Counted from the stretch's first letter, positions 1 to 15,500 are shown. The stretch is 64,000 nt of DNA from Sclerurus mexicanus (GCA_013396755.1 VWZF01004790.1:124001-188000), one strand, 5' to 3'. Program-made: numbers and translations. Notes: generated by a model not told the origin, from the sequence alone.

Positions 1-356
1 AAAAGCAAATATGATGTCTATGGGAGTCGGTAGGAAAAAATCCTTCCTAATGAAGTGACCAGTGTCAAGGTCTCTGACTGTTGTACAGAAACTCTGAAAA
101 AAGCACTGGATGGCTTTTGAATAAAAAGAGAGAGTTAAGAAACATAAATCATATTCTATCCTTCTCTTCCAAGTTGGCAGATGTAAACACAGATGTCAAA
201 TGCGCTAAACAAGCATTAACCTTGTAGGTCTGGTTCAAATACAGCCTGAAAGTTGTTAGCTTTAATCTTAGGTGTTTGATTTTTTCTTTGATGAGAGATC
301 ATGTTAATTAATGGTATATAAACATAACTCTTCCCATTTGTCTCCCCTCCTCATAG

Positions 357-532
357 TAAAGAGTGCTCAGCAGTGGTGTCTTGAAATCGAGTCTATTTTT
401 GATGTAGTCAGCTCCAAGCCAATTACAGGTCGTGTGACTGTGGACATCCCCAAATTACAAACACAGCAAACATTCAGTGTGGAGCTTCAACCTGGAGAAG
501 GCAGCATTGTGCTGCTTGTAAACATCAACAAG
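357..532 (+). CDS. MANBA: MANBA exon 1 of 12 in window: linker beta-sandwich domain
   Basis: The acceptor is TCATAG and the donor AAG|GTAAGG. The exon opens with the last two bases of a split codon and ends on a complete Lys codon. It encodes SAQQWCLEIES, FDVVSSKPITG and IPKLQTQQTFSVELQPGEG, which closely match the immunoglobulin-like domain of vertebrate beta-mannosidase. The 5' boundary is slightly uncertain because another AG lies at 362-363, but the exon body and frame are clear. Confidence 0.9.
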
Positions 533-3500
533 GTAAGGAGGTGTGCTTGGAAAGCTATCCACTCGCGAAGTGTTTCCCTTGGTTTCCAACGTGTCTTTCT
601 GCCTCCATGCCAGTTTTAGGCCTCCCTCCTCTTCCTTACCATGTTCCTGACACTCCACAACAGTTCTGTACCCCTTCCAGGATAGGAGAACAGTTCTTTT
701 CCTTTCTAAAAACTGATGTCTAATGGAGCTGTGTTGGTCAGTGTCAAAAAGATCATGAAGTCTTAAAAAAAAGAAAATCACATCATCACTGGCCACTGTT
801 AAAGGAACTATTATGGGGTATTTAGGTAGATAATCTTTGGATAGCCCATGTCACTTCACTGGCAACAAGTATCTCACATGCTATTGTTTACTGGACTGAC
901 TGGGACCGTAATATACTACAGTATGCATGGTTCTCCCAGGAGAGAGAGGAAACATTCCTCAAACCTCTCAGTAGATACTCTTTCAGGTAAATAAAAGAGC
1001 CCTATAAAGAACTTGTCTGGCAGTGAGGTTGCTGGAAATTTTGTGGAGTAGTACTTCCTTCCTTTGGTCTGTAGTCCTTTGGATAGATAAAACTGATGAG
1101 GAATTTTGGACCAATAAAGGATGCTCTAAGGAAGAGAGAACTCAATTGAAAAATGAATTTAGTATGAACCCCAGTGATGAAAGAATTGGTTTGCTTGCCT
1201 TTGGAGAGTGCTGGGAAGCTGTCTGGTGGCAGACTTAATTCACCAACATTACTTAACTTCTATAAAATTTGTTGCATATGTTATTTTTAGAAACCATTGA
1301 GGTTTTTTGTACAGGTGTAATTAAGAAAAGATATATAGGTTTGAGAGATTAAGAAAATCAAGGCGTCTGTTCTAGTTGACAAGTAGGTCGGTGTCTTGAA
1401 TTAGGCAATAAGCCCAGTGTGGCAAAAAGAGGCATGAACTTGCTCAGAAAGCAGGGCCCTCGTGCAGAACTGAACCTGACAGCACAGGCTCAGGCCAGTG
1501 GGCAGAGAGGGAGCCCTGCAGCTTCTCCATGGAGCTGCTGTCTTCTTCACTGCCACGGGACAGTTTGGGTTGTGGGAGAGTGATGTGCTGTGAGAAGGAA
1601 TTTGGGGCTTCTGACCATTCTGATAGTTAATAACATTTCAGAGTCAGCCTTCAAATCTGTCTGTATTTGACTGGCTCTCCTGATTTTCTGTATTGCTGTG
1701 TAACTGTGCATTTGTTTTCCCAGTTTGACTGCATTGTGTGTGTGTGCTTGAGTTCACTTGTCAGTTTTTTGAGTGGAGAGAAAGCATGTGTTAAAAGGCA
1801 AGCACAGTGTTTATGTTCTAGAGTGCACACTCAGTGACTTGCATACCTATGTGCTTTGTTTGACACAAAAGCATACAAACATACAATTTTTGTTACTGTT
1901 GTCATCTGATATGCAAGTTACATGAACAATTAAAAATACCCAGTTTCATTTTAAACAACCATTAGTCTCTGCTTAGCCTTTTAAGGGATTACATTAAGCA
2001 GGCACTGCGAAGTGAAATTTTAGAAATTGTGTATTTAATTGCCCCATGCCCAACCTCAGAAGAGATCTGTTAATGTAGTGCAACTGCAAGTTCTTGAGGA
2101 AGCACTTCCTTCAGAGCAGAGGCAGCAGTGTTTCATTATTCTTTGTGCACAAAGGGCTTTACTGCATGAATTCACATCAGCTGATTTTCGGGAAGCCCTG
2201 AAATGTGTTCTCATGTATTGATGAGGCGAACAGAGCCCTTAGTCTGTGTACAGCCTTGTGTGGTGCGTGTTAAACACTGAGACCTCACCAGAAACATATT
2301 TTGTAGTTGAGAGCTTATTGCAGATTGTGTTGCGGAGTCAGTAGGTGTTTGAGTGGTGCGTGTCACCCGAGACGTGTATCAGTCTTCCTGCAGTTGCCAC
2401 GCAAAGTGCTGTGTTGCCAACATGACAGCATTTTGCTTAGCAGCTAATGGGGAGCATAGGGATGACATCATTAGTGGCCAATGAGACACGCCAGTTGTTC
2501 CAGGCAGCTGCGAACACTCCTTTGTTGTTGAGGCACACGCTAATTCTGTGCTTCCATTTGTATCCATGCAACACAGAGATTAGTACTTCTGCACAAGTAG
2601 TTATGATAATTTGGTATCAGGAAAGCTGAAATGTCAGTAGATACATTCAGGATTGCATCCAAGTATGGCTACAGCAAAACATATTTTTGGGCTGCTCTGT
2701 GGCCCCAGTTTATTTGAAAAGATTGAGGCGCTCCTGGCATGACTCTATTCAGTGCTGATCCCTCCATTGTTTGGTTGCATGCGTTATTGCTTTCTTTCCA
2801 CAATTTTTGTGTTGTGAACTCAACTGGCAAATGTTTGCAACAGAATGAGCAGCAGAAGCAGGCTGATGGAATGAAGATACAAATATTACTCCATGATTAG
2901 AAAAATGAGAAAGTTGAACCGTTCTGTCATCCTAGAGGTTGTATTTTATGTTTGTAAAAATTATGGAGTACTAATGATGTGATTAGGAAGCTTAGAGAAA
3001 AAGCAGAAAATACCAAAAAGAAAGAATGAAACTTAGAATTTGTCTTGAAAGCTGGACATAAATGAAGCAGTCAGTGTGGTCACACATTACCAAAGTCAGA
3101 GTTGCAAACTGCCCCCACTGTATATGGAATGTTGCATGTGGTAGTTAAAAGGGTCAGAGAGAGGAGGTGTATGATTCAGAGGCTAGTGAGCAATGTCTGC
3201 TCCTGGCACAGGTATGTGGGGTTGGGGCAGTAGTCTGTCAGTGTGCCTCAGCTGGCACTTAGCAGCAAGGCATGTGCATGCATCCGTATGTGTGCTCGTG
3301 GTCCATTGTGGACACAAGATGAAGTGGCAGCCTGGACTTTAGTGGAAGAAAGCATACCTCTCTCTTTAAATGATTTTCACCTCAGGGCTGCAGCTGTAGA
3401 AATCCCAGTCAGCCTGTCACAGCTGAAGCATAAAAACTCATTACACTTGTGGTAATTCACTCAGAGACATCTGAGCCCCCAGGTGCATTTTATGCCTCTT

Positions 3501-6500
3501 TTTATACATGTTGCTCTAACTTTCTCTCTTGTGCATTCAAGACTTCTGCAGTAGAACCTTGGTGGCCAAATGGACATGGAAAGCAAACTGGATACGACAT
3601 GAAAACAACTTTTATCATGGAGACAGGATACCAGATTGAGAAATTTTCAAAGGTGAGCCCTTCAGCTTAATTACATCTGGCATTGCACTGTTACTGCTAG
3701 GACATCTGGTCTGCATAGCAGGTATCTAGAGTTCTTAAGTATTTTGTTGAATTGTAATATGCGTGTGAAAATGCTAATGAGAATCAAGAAGATTTTTTTT
3801 AATGTCACAATGTATAGTTACCTGTTACCTGTCTTCTGGTAGTACTAGCTCGTATGTATGTATGTATTCAGTTTGGAAGATGGCTTACAGTTAGCTGGAA
3901 ACCTCAGAAAAGATGTTTATTTCTTAAGTTTTCTATCTCATAAAAAACTCTAGACTTCTAAACTTAATATACTGTGCTTTTAGCTTTGTATCATGCACTG
4001 AAAAATCCTTTTAGATTTCTACAGATTATTTGAAGGTTTATTACTGAGATTTTTTTGGTAATTCAGTTTTTTAAAAGTTTGCAGGATAGACATGCTCCTA
4101 AAAGCTTAACATATATTCATTTATTAGAATGTGATAGATGTGCTTCAGGTTTAAGAAGAGGCAACATTTTAAATATGACCATGGAGGCGATTTTTGGGGA
4201 TATTTGCATAGGGGTTCCTGTAACACACTGGCTGTTTAATTATCTGTTTGGTTTTGCTGAGAAGCCTAGAACAGGTAATTTCCAATTGACCATTAAAAAG
4301 AAAAATCATAGAGATCAGACTGGGCTCCTTATACCATCAACATGTGGAAACAACCAAGTAAATTTATGCATTTATTAGGTGATTCTGATGTGTATTGCTT
4401 CACTAAAAACTACTGTGGTCACCAGACATCTAAAACTGTTATTTGCTGTAACACTTGTTCATATGAAAAAACCCTATGAAAAAGCAATAGCTTCTGGAGT
4501 CCTAGTCTTTGTAGCCCTTAGTCTGATTATGAAGTCATAATTCTTTGCTTATATTAGTGATTTAATTTCAAAACAATTAAAAACCCCCACACCAAGTAAA
4601 CACAGCATATTATGCTTGGAAAAACTACTTGTAGGAAATATGGCTATAAAGCTTGCAAAAAGGAAAATTCTGTTGTTACTGTGTGAAAAATGCACAATGA
4701 TAGGAAAGCTAATCAGTTTCATTTGTGTGGTTGTGTCAGAATATATCATAGACCTCGTGGCATATGATCATAGGGACTTCATGGTCTACTAAAGATACTC
4801 AGAAGCCTCTTCTTTTTTTCTCCTTAAGGGGAATGGGGGAGGAAAAAAGCAAATGCACCGTATGGTGGGCAATATAAGTTAACCAACCTTTAAAGCTTTT
4901 ATAGTGTAAAGTCTAGTCTTGCTTCATGTGTTTTGTGAATCTCTGTCTTGGATTCTGACAGATGCACATGCACACTATCATCCCCCGCCCAGAGCTGCAT
5001 GAGTGGAAAAAGGCTCCGTATCCAGTTTTTTCATGTTCTAGCACAATTTTCTCTCATGTCAGCAGGACTGAATAGCAACATTCATATGGCTTAATAAGAA
5101 CTTTGAGTAGTTCAGGAGATACAATCAGGGATTAATGTTCCTGAAAGTTGTTCTGTTGTCAGTTCTGTTGTCCATCTAGTTCTGACTGTATTCAGGTGAA
5201 ATATATTTCCCACTCCCACCCTTTTTATTTTTTAAGAAAAAAAATAGTGGTAAGATATTTCACAAGTGGTTTGTTTCCATATGAGCATCCACTTAACTTT
5301 GGACTAAAGGGTGAGAATTGTACATGTGAGAAAACACAGCTTGATCTCATGTCAGATTTGGCTATTCTTAACTTGAACTGCTCTCTGTTTTCTGTCATGT
5401 TAGAGTAGTTGTCAAAACATTAACTAATCCTTTGGGAATTTCTGTGTGGCCTTCCAGTATGTACTTTCAGGAGCTCTGTAGAGCACTAGCCAGCTGTGCT
5501 GGCAACCTCTTTGGCTGAGGAAGGTACTTATTCATTCCTGTTCAAAGTAGCAGACAACCAAAACAGAATAAAGCCAACATCTGAGCTGGAATTGGTTTTG
5601 GTTTTCCACTTCAATATTTCGGTTTAGAGTTTGTTTCTCAGGATAATGTGAAATAAAGTCACAGCCAGAAATTATCTCAGAGTGAAATTGGTTTTCTTTG
5701 GTGAGGGTCTATCCAGTCTTGTTTGCTGTTGATAAGTTGCTTTTCTTCTTGCCATGTCTACATCAAGGAATTTATTACCTCTTTCATTGCTTCATGAGGC
5801 ATTTGTTTGCTTTTCAGTTCTCTTTCCCCATCTCTCTGTATGCTTGTTTCTTCAGCACTATACAACGAGCTTTTTGTTTCATAAGGCTGTTTTAGTACTT
5901 GAAAGGTCTCAGCCTCTAGCTGTCTTTCCCTACATCCCTCTACATCCTCTTTTCCCCCAGGCCTTTTAGCATGACTTGCAGAAGTCTTTCCTTTTGGCTT
6001 TGTAGTTTTCACACCACTTTCATGCTGCGTGCTAATTTGTTAGGTCACTGGGACGTTCTGTGATCTTATTTCAGCTCTAGGCATCTTCATCCTTATTACT
6101 TTTCCTACTGTTAAACCTGGGAATGCCAAATGTGATCCACAGGTTGCTTAACTGTGTACAAAGCCTTTGTCTGTGACTTAAAAAGACAGGTATCTGTTTC
6201 TTAATTATACACAGAACAAGCTGATTGATCTTTGGTGGCTAGAGAGCCTCTTCTATGTGCTCCAAGACTGGGAGAAATGTTCAGCCCTCGGACAGCAAGC
6301 TCTGTCTGACAGATTTCAAGGTGGCCAAGGTTTAGGTATCCAGAAAGGCACGTAACTAAGCATACCAGATGTTCCTTGTCTCCCCTTGCCCTTCTTTTAC
6401 CCCACACGGCAGAAGGAAGTTGCTGTAAGAACAGGAAGATGTGCTGTGTTACTAGATGGGCCCCTGGGGAGCAATGGAGTTGGGAACACAAAGGCTTGAA

Positions 6501-9500
6501 GGCTTGGGAATGTGAGCTGAGGCTAAGGAACTTTTCCTCTTGCTCTATGGGTGGTCCTGACTGAGTGGTTCAGCCTCTCAATTTGCCTCAGATTTGGCCA
6601 GTTCCACTTAAGCATGAATAAAGTGATATAACATTACTTCTGTTAGTAATATAAATACTCCATTGCAAATGCACTCTGAGACAGTCCCAACCTACCTGAT
6701 GATGTCCATTAAGAGGACATCCCAAATATTTTGGGAGAACCAGCTGTGAATCCCATTCCACTTTGTGCCATAAAAAAGGGCCACAATGGAGACAGAGGAG
6801 TTTTTCCTCCAAGTAACTGAATTCATCAAGGAAGGTAGTTTTTTGAATGGTTATTTCTTTAAATTCAACTTCTCATGGTAAAATAAGTCTTCAAAATTCT
6901 AGGATCTTGTCCTAAAGCTAAGTTCATGATATTGGTCTATGTTTAACCAACCCAGTGTGCAATGGGAGCACAGGGAGAAACAGCAGGGCACAATGTCCTC
7001 AGTGCATGAATGTGCACAGAGATGTCGGACAGGGAGTCTGAAGTGTCCTCTCAGTGGTCTGACTTGCCATTAATTCACTGTTGTCCCTGAGCAACACTGT
7101 AAAACACCACAGGACTTGGGCAAATCCCATTTTTTTATTAATTCAGTTTCTGTGTTTCATGCATTGTCATAATGCAGAGGGGTTTGGTTTGAGGTCAGTG
7201 ATCTGCAGCCTCCACTCATGCATCTCGTTTGTCGTATGTGTTGTCTCTGTCCATGTGTTTAGTTAACAATCATTCAGTTGACTTAGAAACACCAAAGAGG
7301 AAGCAAAAAACTGATTTTATTTTACTTCCCTACCTCTAGAAATAGTTTTCTGTTCTGTATGTATGACTTTTGATAAAGTGAAAGTTTAGAAGATGCAGTC
7401 CTGTAGTGGGATTAGTAATTTCTTTTTTGAACTCCAGCCCTGTTTGATGTGTGAAATAAAGAATACATTTTGTCTTAAAGAAAGGCGTATCTCTTCCACT
7501 TAACTACGTTAATTTTAGCCTTATTTAGTGACAGATATTTGTCTCAACTGCAGCTTGTGACAGAGAGAACAGGCTGTACTTTACCAGCTGACCTTTTGAA
7601 AATGTAAAGCAAATAGTCTGAGGGGAGGGGTGGTTGCTATCTTGAGGGTAGTCTAGAAGACATGAGGTTTCTTCCCTCCTGACCCAAACCTGTTGCTTGG
7701 TGTGAGTTGGATGAAATTTGCTATTAGCTTTCTTCCACTTTGTTTAATTTCCCAGTTAATTCCCTATGATAAACAGGTGTAAGAAAGAAAAAGTTTTCTT
7801 TCTGGCTTGGATAAATTGAACTGGAACAAGGGTGCAGGAGAAGAAGAAGTTTCAAGTCTCCCTGAACAAGATGTTTTCTGTAACACTTTGCGGGTGCACA
7901 GGAGTGAACGTGACAGCTGCTCTGCATCTGCCCCAGGGCAGGTGGGCAAGACACCTCTACAAATAAGGGGACAGTATTGTTGCAGTGAACTAAGTGCTCT
8001 CTCATGACTATGGAATTGACTGGTTATGTCAGTGCAATCAGGATACCCCTTAGAGCAGCATTGTTGCTTTGACTGAAGTAAAGACCCAGAAAAAGTGTGG
8101 ATTGATTTCCTAAAAACTTTTATTCCATCTGCAACAGGAAGAAGGAATGTTTTCTTGTTTCAGCATCTGCAGTACATAGTGTCATATATTAGGCTGAAAG
8201 AGCAGCAATAAAAGTTTGGCTTCTGCTTGAGATGTGCTTTTATCTGAAATGGTCTTTAATACCTTACACAAAGTTAGTAGTTATTTAGCTGAACTGGTCT
8301 TTGAAACCTTACTGCTAATCATGCTGTTCAAACACAGCTGTGAAGGCCAGAGGGCCCTTCACTTGGAAACTGCCATTTGTGTTTGCATGCATATCGTTTT
8401 CTCTTTAATTGCTCTGCCAACTAAAAAGGTGTAATTTCAGGGCCGTAAAAGAATTTAGATTTTGCTTTACTAGATGAACCTCAAGCTAGGCATTTAGGGA
8501 CAAGACTTACAACTGAACTGAATCATCCTTCTGTGAGGGGTGAGTTGCAGATTGAAAGGTGTCTCGGATCTAGTGCAACCACAGTATTCCTCTTACTGGT
8601 TGTCAGCTGTAATTTTGACTGAATTCTGCAGTAAGCACATGCACAGTTGTTTGCTCTTGCTTTGGCGCTCTCAATATAGTAGTAACTTTAAAAAGTGAAC
8701 AGGTGTTTGTTGGAAGAATTCTTTTTAGTCCTGTTACAGTGTGTTTTAAACAAGCAGGAATTTAGAGATGACGCCGTGTCTTTTGACTCCCTGACAAATT
8801 CTAAGCTGTTAGTGTTCAATCCTCTTTGTAACAGTTTTCTGTATTTATTTTGTTTTAATTCATTTTTGTCAGCTTTAAATCTAAGTTTCATGTCTTCACA
8901 GGCTTATTTTCGGACAGTAGAACTTGTTCAGGAGCCTATTCCTGGCTCACCAGGTCTGAGTTTCTACTTCAGAATCAATGGCCGACCCATTTTTCTGAAG
9001 GGCTCGAACTGGATTCCAGCAGATTCTTTCCAGGACAGAGTGACCTATGACACGTAAGCCACATTTGATGTTCTCTAAGGATAAAGGATTGTGTTTTCCT
9101 CCTCCCAATTCTCTATACACCCTTTATGAAAGGTTGGCTTTAGCGGGTGCAGCTCCTTTCAAGGTAGGACACTAATTGTTGTGGGTTGGAGGCTTCGGAA
9201 TTAGGGCTTAAGTAACATGAATAGATTTGAGAGGTGCTCAAAGCATGTGTGAGTACTGATGGGAAGGTGATTGTTTGCAGTTCATGGGTTACTGGCCTTT
9301 TGGGTATTTTTATGGGGGCTATACTGTGCTTTGACTGAGCTTTGCTCTGTGTGGCTGGGGAACCAGGACAGCAGAGCATGCTGCAGTGTGCATTCACATG
9401 CAACTTAGAGGCTGCCGGTATGATTTAAGGAGAAATGTCTGGAGCCTGAAAACCTTAAAATGAGATTCAGTCTCAGTCTTTCTCTTCCCTCTCTTGTTTC

Positions 9501-12500
9501 CCCATTCTTGCTGTGCATTGTGGACTCGGGAAAAAAATATACATTTCTGATTGCGTTTAAAAGAGAATTTGAATTCAAATGATCAACATACAAAGCAAGT
9601 AATATCTAAGAAGAAAAGAACAATATGATTAATAAAATACAGTATTTCTAAATCTGGCCCTGCCAATACTTCTGTAAAAGCACTTACATGTGTCACTCCA
9701 TCTATTTCATAAGTATTAGCAGGAACAAGAAACATTTTCTGCACAAAAAATTGCTTTATGAGAGCTCTGCCTGGACGTGCAGGCTTAGAAACCAGAATAA
9801 TCTGATACTTTTTGTCAAAGGTATAAGCCTTAGTTTGTCTGCTAATGATTTAGGTTCTGGTTTGGTTTTTTTTGTTTTTTTATAGGGATGTTTGTTTCTT
9901 TGTTTGTGTAACCTTAGAAACTCCTAAGTGATACAGTTTCACCAAACTTGTATTTTACAGATTAAGGCTACTCTTGAAGTCTGCAGCAGATGCTAACATG
10001 AATGCACTTCGGGTTTGGGGAGGAGGAGTATATGAACAAGATGAATTTTACAATATTTGTGATGAAATAGGAATAATGGTAAAAACAATAAACACAGAAC
10101 ACTTATTTAAAAACTGGCAAGAACTTGTAAATGCAAATCCGTTTTAAATGAATGCAAATAAGATAATTAATACATAAGTTCTAATGATCTTTCCAAAGGA
10201 TATTATAGAGTATCAACCTGAGAAGTTAGATCAATCTGTCTTTTGGTTGGTTGGTTTTTTAAAATTTTTTGAATTTGAATGAGTTCTGATTATAAAGGCT
10301 GTCTGTTGAATCTGGAAGTGATATTTTAGAAACTTTACAGAAGTCTATCGAAAGTAGCCATTCTTTTCTCAGTTGTGGAGATGATTTTATTTCTTTTGAA
10401 AGTATTTTCTCCTTTATAGCAGTAGCTGAAAAAGTTTGGATTTTTTTGGTGCAAACTTTTAATTTGTCCCAAAGTCAGACATGGAAGGCCTTATCCAAGT
10501 GGCCATTTTGATCAATCTACAATTAAGCATAAATGTAGCAGTAAGACTAACACCTACTGCAGTCATTAATCCTAGATGGGTACCTTTGATTATATGAGCT
10601 TGGAGACACATACTAATAAGTTTTGATTAATTAGTGACTAGATGAATGAAGGTCAAATTGCATTTGGTATTAAAAATCCCAGGAAGTGTGTTTGGTCTTG
10701 CTCTACAGCATAAAAAGCAGGGAAACAGAATTCATACCTTGCTGTCTTCTGTGTGCTTGGGAAAAAAAAAAAGTTATATCTATTTTAGTCATTTGAATGA
10801 GTGTCCTGATTTTCAAGGCTTCTGAGGACTTATACTTCTTTCATTTTTGACACTAGACACCTTAAGTAGGCCACTCAGATCTGTGTCTGTGCAGTGTTCA
10901 ATGCAAGATTCAGATCCTGCTTAACAGCCAAAATAGCAAGTAGATGCAGAAAATCAGACCCTTTTTCTGGAGGAGGTGGTGATGGAGGTTTTTGGTTTTG
11001 TTTCTTCTGGTGGTCTTGCAAAGACTTAAAAGTGCACTGGAGTCAAACTGTGCTGAAGGAAAACCAGTGATGGCTTACTGAGGGAAATAGTGAGAGAAGG
11101 TTTCTTTCGATGGGGAGTTTTGACTCCATGCAGTCAGTCACTAAAGGATTATGAGTTGTTCTTTGGCAATAGCTTTGCTTTTGTGTACAGTGTTAGGATT
11201 ATAACAGTCGCTAATGAATTATATACCCCTCACTGTCCTGTGCCCTATCTTCAATTTTCTTAGGGAATATACGCTGAAAAGAGCTGTGGAAAAGTATGTT
11301 CTCACTGCAATCAAAATGCAGTTATGCGAGGAGCTGGTCTGTCTCTCTCTGTGTAGCATGGTGTTCAGCAAAGTATAGTCTCCTACAGACTCCTTTGGGT
11401 TAATGTGCTCCTTCTAGAGGTCTTTCCGTTAATATTTGAGGTAGACTAGCAGGAATCTCAAAGCTACAGCATTTTGGTAAACAAGAAATCTTACCCATTT
11501 CATTGGGCTTCTTCCCTTCCTGTTTTTTTGTAATTCTCCTTCAAGGTACAAATGGAGTTCATTGTTGTTGAATTGAAAGGCTTGTTGTTCTCTAGTGGTA
11601 TCTGCTTCATCGTTCTTTGAAGAGAAAGATCACTGTATTTGTAGAGGATCTAGTTTGTTTCTGCCCCTCTTACTGTGTAAGAGTTGCTATTTTTAAGATA
11701 ATTTTGTATGGAAGTGTTTTCTTAATGAGTACACTTTAACATCTGTTAAGTGTGCTCAAAACCACGTTGAGAAGAATTGCTGTCTCTTTTCATTAAGTCA
11801 CGGGGATTTGGTGTTACACTTGCAAAGTAGTAAATGTAATCTTTTTCTGGTCAGCTGCAGATTGCCCTATGTTCATATTTCTAATTATTCCATTGAAATT
11901 TACTCAACTCCACTTACTGAGCAGTATTCCACTCCTCAGTGCAGGCTGTCAGGATCTGATTCCTAAGGGTAAATATTTTTTAACTCTGATATTGAGGATA
12001 ACCACAGTGAAGTATGCACATACTGAACCCCACGGAGTACATGATTGTTTTGGTGGTACTTCCCAAGAATAACAAGTAAAACATTTCAGTTTAATTTTTT
12101 AAAATAAATGACTTCTATCTAAACAAAGGATTGTGCATCCCAATAACAATATATTTTTCAATTCTGTAAAATAATTTGCTAACGGATGTTTTTTAATCTT
12201 TCCTCTTCCCTGTAGATTTGGCAGGATTTTATGTTTGCCTGTGCACTTTATCCAACAGACCAGAATTATTTAGCATCTGTAAGAGCAGAAGTTCTTCATC
12301 AGGTATTTTGCCCATGCATCAGAGGTCTATTTCCCATTACCTATTTTTGATTGACAAACTGTATAAGTTAGCTTTCCAAAAGTGGTTTTTTTGGAAGTGT
12401 TTGTTAGTAGAGTACCTTTAAAAAAAATTGCAGTTGTGGGCTAAGTGCATGTAATATGCAAGTGGACTTGTAATTCAAGTAGTAATAAAGTGATTTAAAA

Positions 12501-15500
12501 AAAATAATTTTTAAGATAAGTAATCTTGCTTGACTGCTGAAGCTAAGTTGTATTTCAGGTACGGCGTTTAAAATCTCATCCATCAATTATTCTGTGGAGT
12601 GGTAACAACGAAAATGAAGCAGCAATTTCAAGCAACTGGTTCTCCATACCTTCTGACAAAAGAGAAGTCTATATCAGAGACTACTTGATGCTTTATGTGA
12701 AGAACATACGAGAAATAGTTCTTCGTGTAAGTGATCTCAAGAAACTGTAGGGGGATACGCCTTGGCAAATGGTTTTAAGCTGGGATTTGCTTTATTTTCT
12801 TAAAAATGCTAGTGGTCTTTTCCTACCTAGTTATCCCTTGTATAGTATGATCTTACTGACTTCAGAGTATGACAGAGTTACTCTAATCTCCATCCTTTTC
12901 AGGATGAGATGCATTTTATGTTCTGAGGCTCATGGTCTGAAGTTTCTCTTTGCTAAGACAGGCGCTCAGTGGCAGCAGTATTATTGCTTGTTATTGGAGG
13001 CTACTGGGACTGTCAGTGTAGTTGTTCTTTGAGAATTTAGAATGTCTTTCTACAGGAAAAGATGAGATACGAGGTAGCAACAAAATGAGGGCAGGTTTGA
13101 AAGAACCTGCTGAAAAGGATCCTACTCTTGAGGGCAGTTTTGCATTCTAAATGGTAATGGTGTCTTATATTCCTGCTTAATACATTGATTCTAGATTTCT
13201 ATATTGAGCTGTTTGTAGAGGTATGCTGTGCCGTTTCTGGTGATTGGTTACATGAATTGAATGGCCAGTGCATGCGTGGCAAAGTCAGGTGTTCTGCCTT
13301 GATCCTGGGTTTTGGTTACAGTTCACTTGTGTAGCATTGCCATCCAAGAGGGACCCTCTTTGATTTTAAATCCATAGAATAACTATTTTCAGTGCCAGGA
13401 GGAACCATGCAGTGAAATGACTTCAGGTCCTATATAATACAAGTCAGCTGAGAAAACCTGTAACTACTAGTGATGCTGGACTGTATAACTTGAAAAGACT
13501 TCTAACCTTAAGCTAAAGACTTCAGAGAATCATCGATATCCTGTAGTAAAGTGTTTCAGTTAATTATTAATTATTCATGTTAAAAAAAATAAAAGGAGGA
13601 ACAGACTGTTTCTTAAAGTGAAGCACATGTCAAAGGGCATTGCTGTGTTGGAGCCAATTGCTGTAACTCATGCCTGGTAACCAACTCAGGCATCTTATTA
13701 CAAGTAGGGTGCTAAATGAATTGCACCTGCAAAAGGATTCCTTCAGTACTTTGTAGGGTACTGTTAGAAGATTTAGTATTGTAAGTCTACTGAGGCTATA
13801 AATAGACAGCTCTGAACAATTTGAAATGTAACCCTTCTTGTAGTCCCATATATCTTAATATGCAGAGCCAGCTAAAATGACAATAACCTGTAATGATCAT
13901 CCAAGCATTAGAAGCAGAACACCTTGGATTTGTTAGGACTAAATTTAAGTGACTGTTTAATAAGAAAGGAGTAAATCATGGCCTTGTTCCTGCAAAAACA
14001 CTGCAAAACTAATCATTTTCCATGAAGAAGTCACAGTACTCAAGTATTAATGTTCCTTGAGTTTATTTTTCACGAAGCACACTTTAAATAGCCTTCATTA
14101 AGAATTTAGAAGCATATAAAGATAGAAAATCTCTTGATGTGAGGAGAGAATCCCTCAGAACAGCAGAGCAAGCAATATCATGCCCAGCTGTCCTCCAAGA
14201 ATATAAGTAAGGAGCTAATTAAGCAAGTAAAGATGATGAATGCTAGGACATAAAAGGGAATGTTTCCTAGGTGGTGACTCAGAAATTTGGAAAAGGCTCC
14301 ATGCGCTTCCCCTTGCCCACTCTGCCTTTTCAAAATGTGATCTATGTATATAGATGATAAGAACCAATCACTTTGTGAGGGTGTTGTGTTTTTGTTTTGT
14401 TTTTTTTTTAAATCCCAGGAAGATAGGAGTCGTCCTTTTATTGCATCCAGTCCCACCAATGGCTTGGAGTCAGTTAAAGAAGGTTGGATTTCCCAGGATC
14501 CTTATGATACGCATTATGGTGACACTCACTTTTATGACTACAACAGTGACTGCTGGAACTGGAAAGTGTATCCCAAAACTCGTTTTGCTTCAGAATATGG
14601 ATTTCAGTCCTGGCCTTCCTTCAGTACAATTGAAAAGGTAAGGCTGGGCTTTCACACCTGACTGTCTCCTCCACTCTCGTTTAGTGAGGGCCATGAGTCT
14701 CTTCCCAGCAAAGTACAGCATCCAAGCTGTAGTTTGTGTAATGTATTACTAGGTGTGGTATGGCACAGGTGGGATAGAGGTGTGTGCTGGTGTGGAGGGA
14801 GAGGATGAAACTGTGCTGTTTTCCTCCTCAGTGTTCAATATACTTACCCTGAGGTTGCAAAAGGAACCTTGTTCAGATGAGAGGCTACTGTGACACTTTT
14901 AGTTTTAATAGTAATTCTGCTTAATGTATAGCTTAGTAATGATTGCCTGACATCTGTTTCCTCTTGCGGTGTCTGAAGACGTGTGTTCATTAAGAAAGAG
15001 AAGAAACATGACAAAAGCTGAATTGTGATGGGGTTTAAAATGTTTTTATTTTTGTAAATTTTAGCAATTTATTTCACTTAAATAGTTGGCATCTTAATGT
15101 ATTGCATATAAGAGGATTTGGTTTTGTTTTCTGTTGGATCTAGGTATTATATGTTCTATCGTATTTATCCAGTTGAAGCAGAGACATATCATGCTGTTTG
15201 TCCATTTGTCTAGGGTGAGATGCATATCGTGTTGATATTCATGCATGCAACCAAAAGGAGTTCAGAATGTTCTTTTAAATTTGCTGGGCAAAGTATATTA
15301 TCTGAGGAATAATCAGAACACTTATCCATATTAATAACAATGAAAATTACTCAACCCAGCCTGTAAAGGAACAAATTTCAATAAAAAGATTGTGTAGATA
15401 TTGTAATTACAATGAAAGCTTGGCAGTAATAACTGTATAAATGTATGAATAACTGTATGCATTGTTGTCGTTAGTTGAAAAAAGCTTGTTTATGATCGTG

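Noticed and set aside
5433..5442. GGGAATTTCT, kappaB-like, in a MANBA intron
   Set aside because: Fails the last consensus base and several such near matches are expected by chance.
12218..12421. 67-codon open frame over a MANBA exon
   Set aside because: Out of frame with the neighbouring MANBA exons; the true frame reads WQDFMFACALYP.
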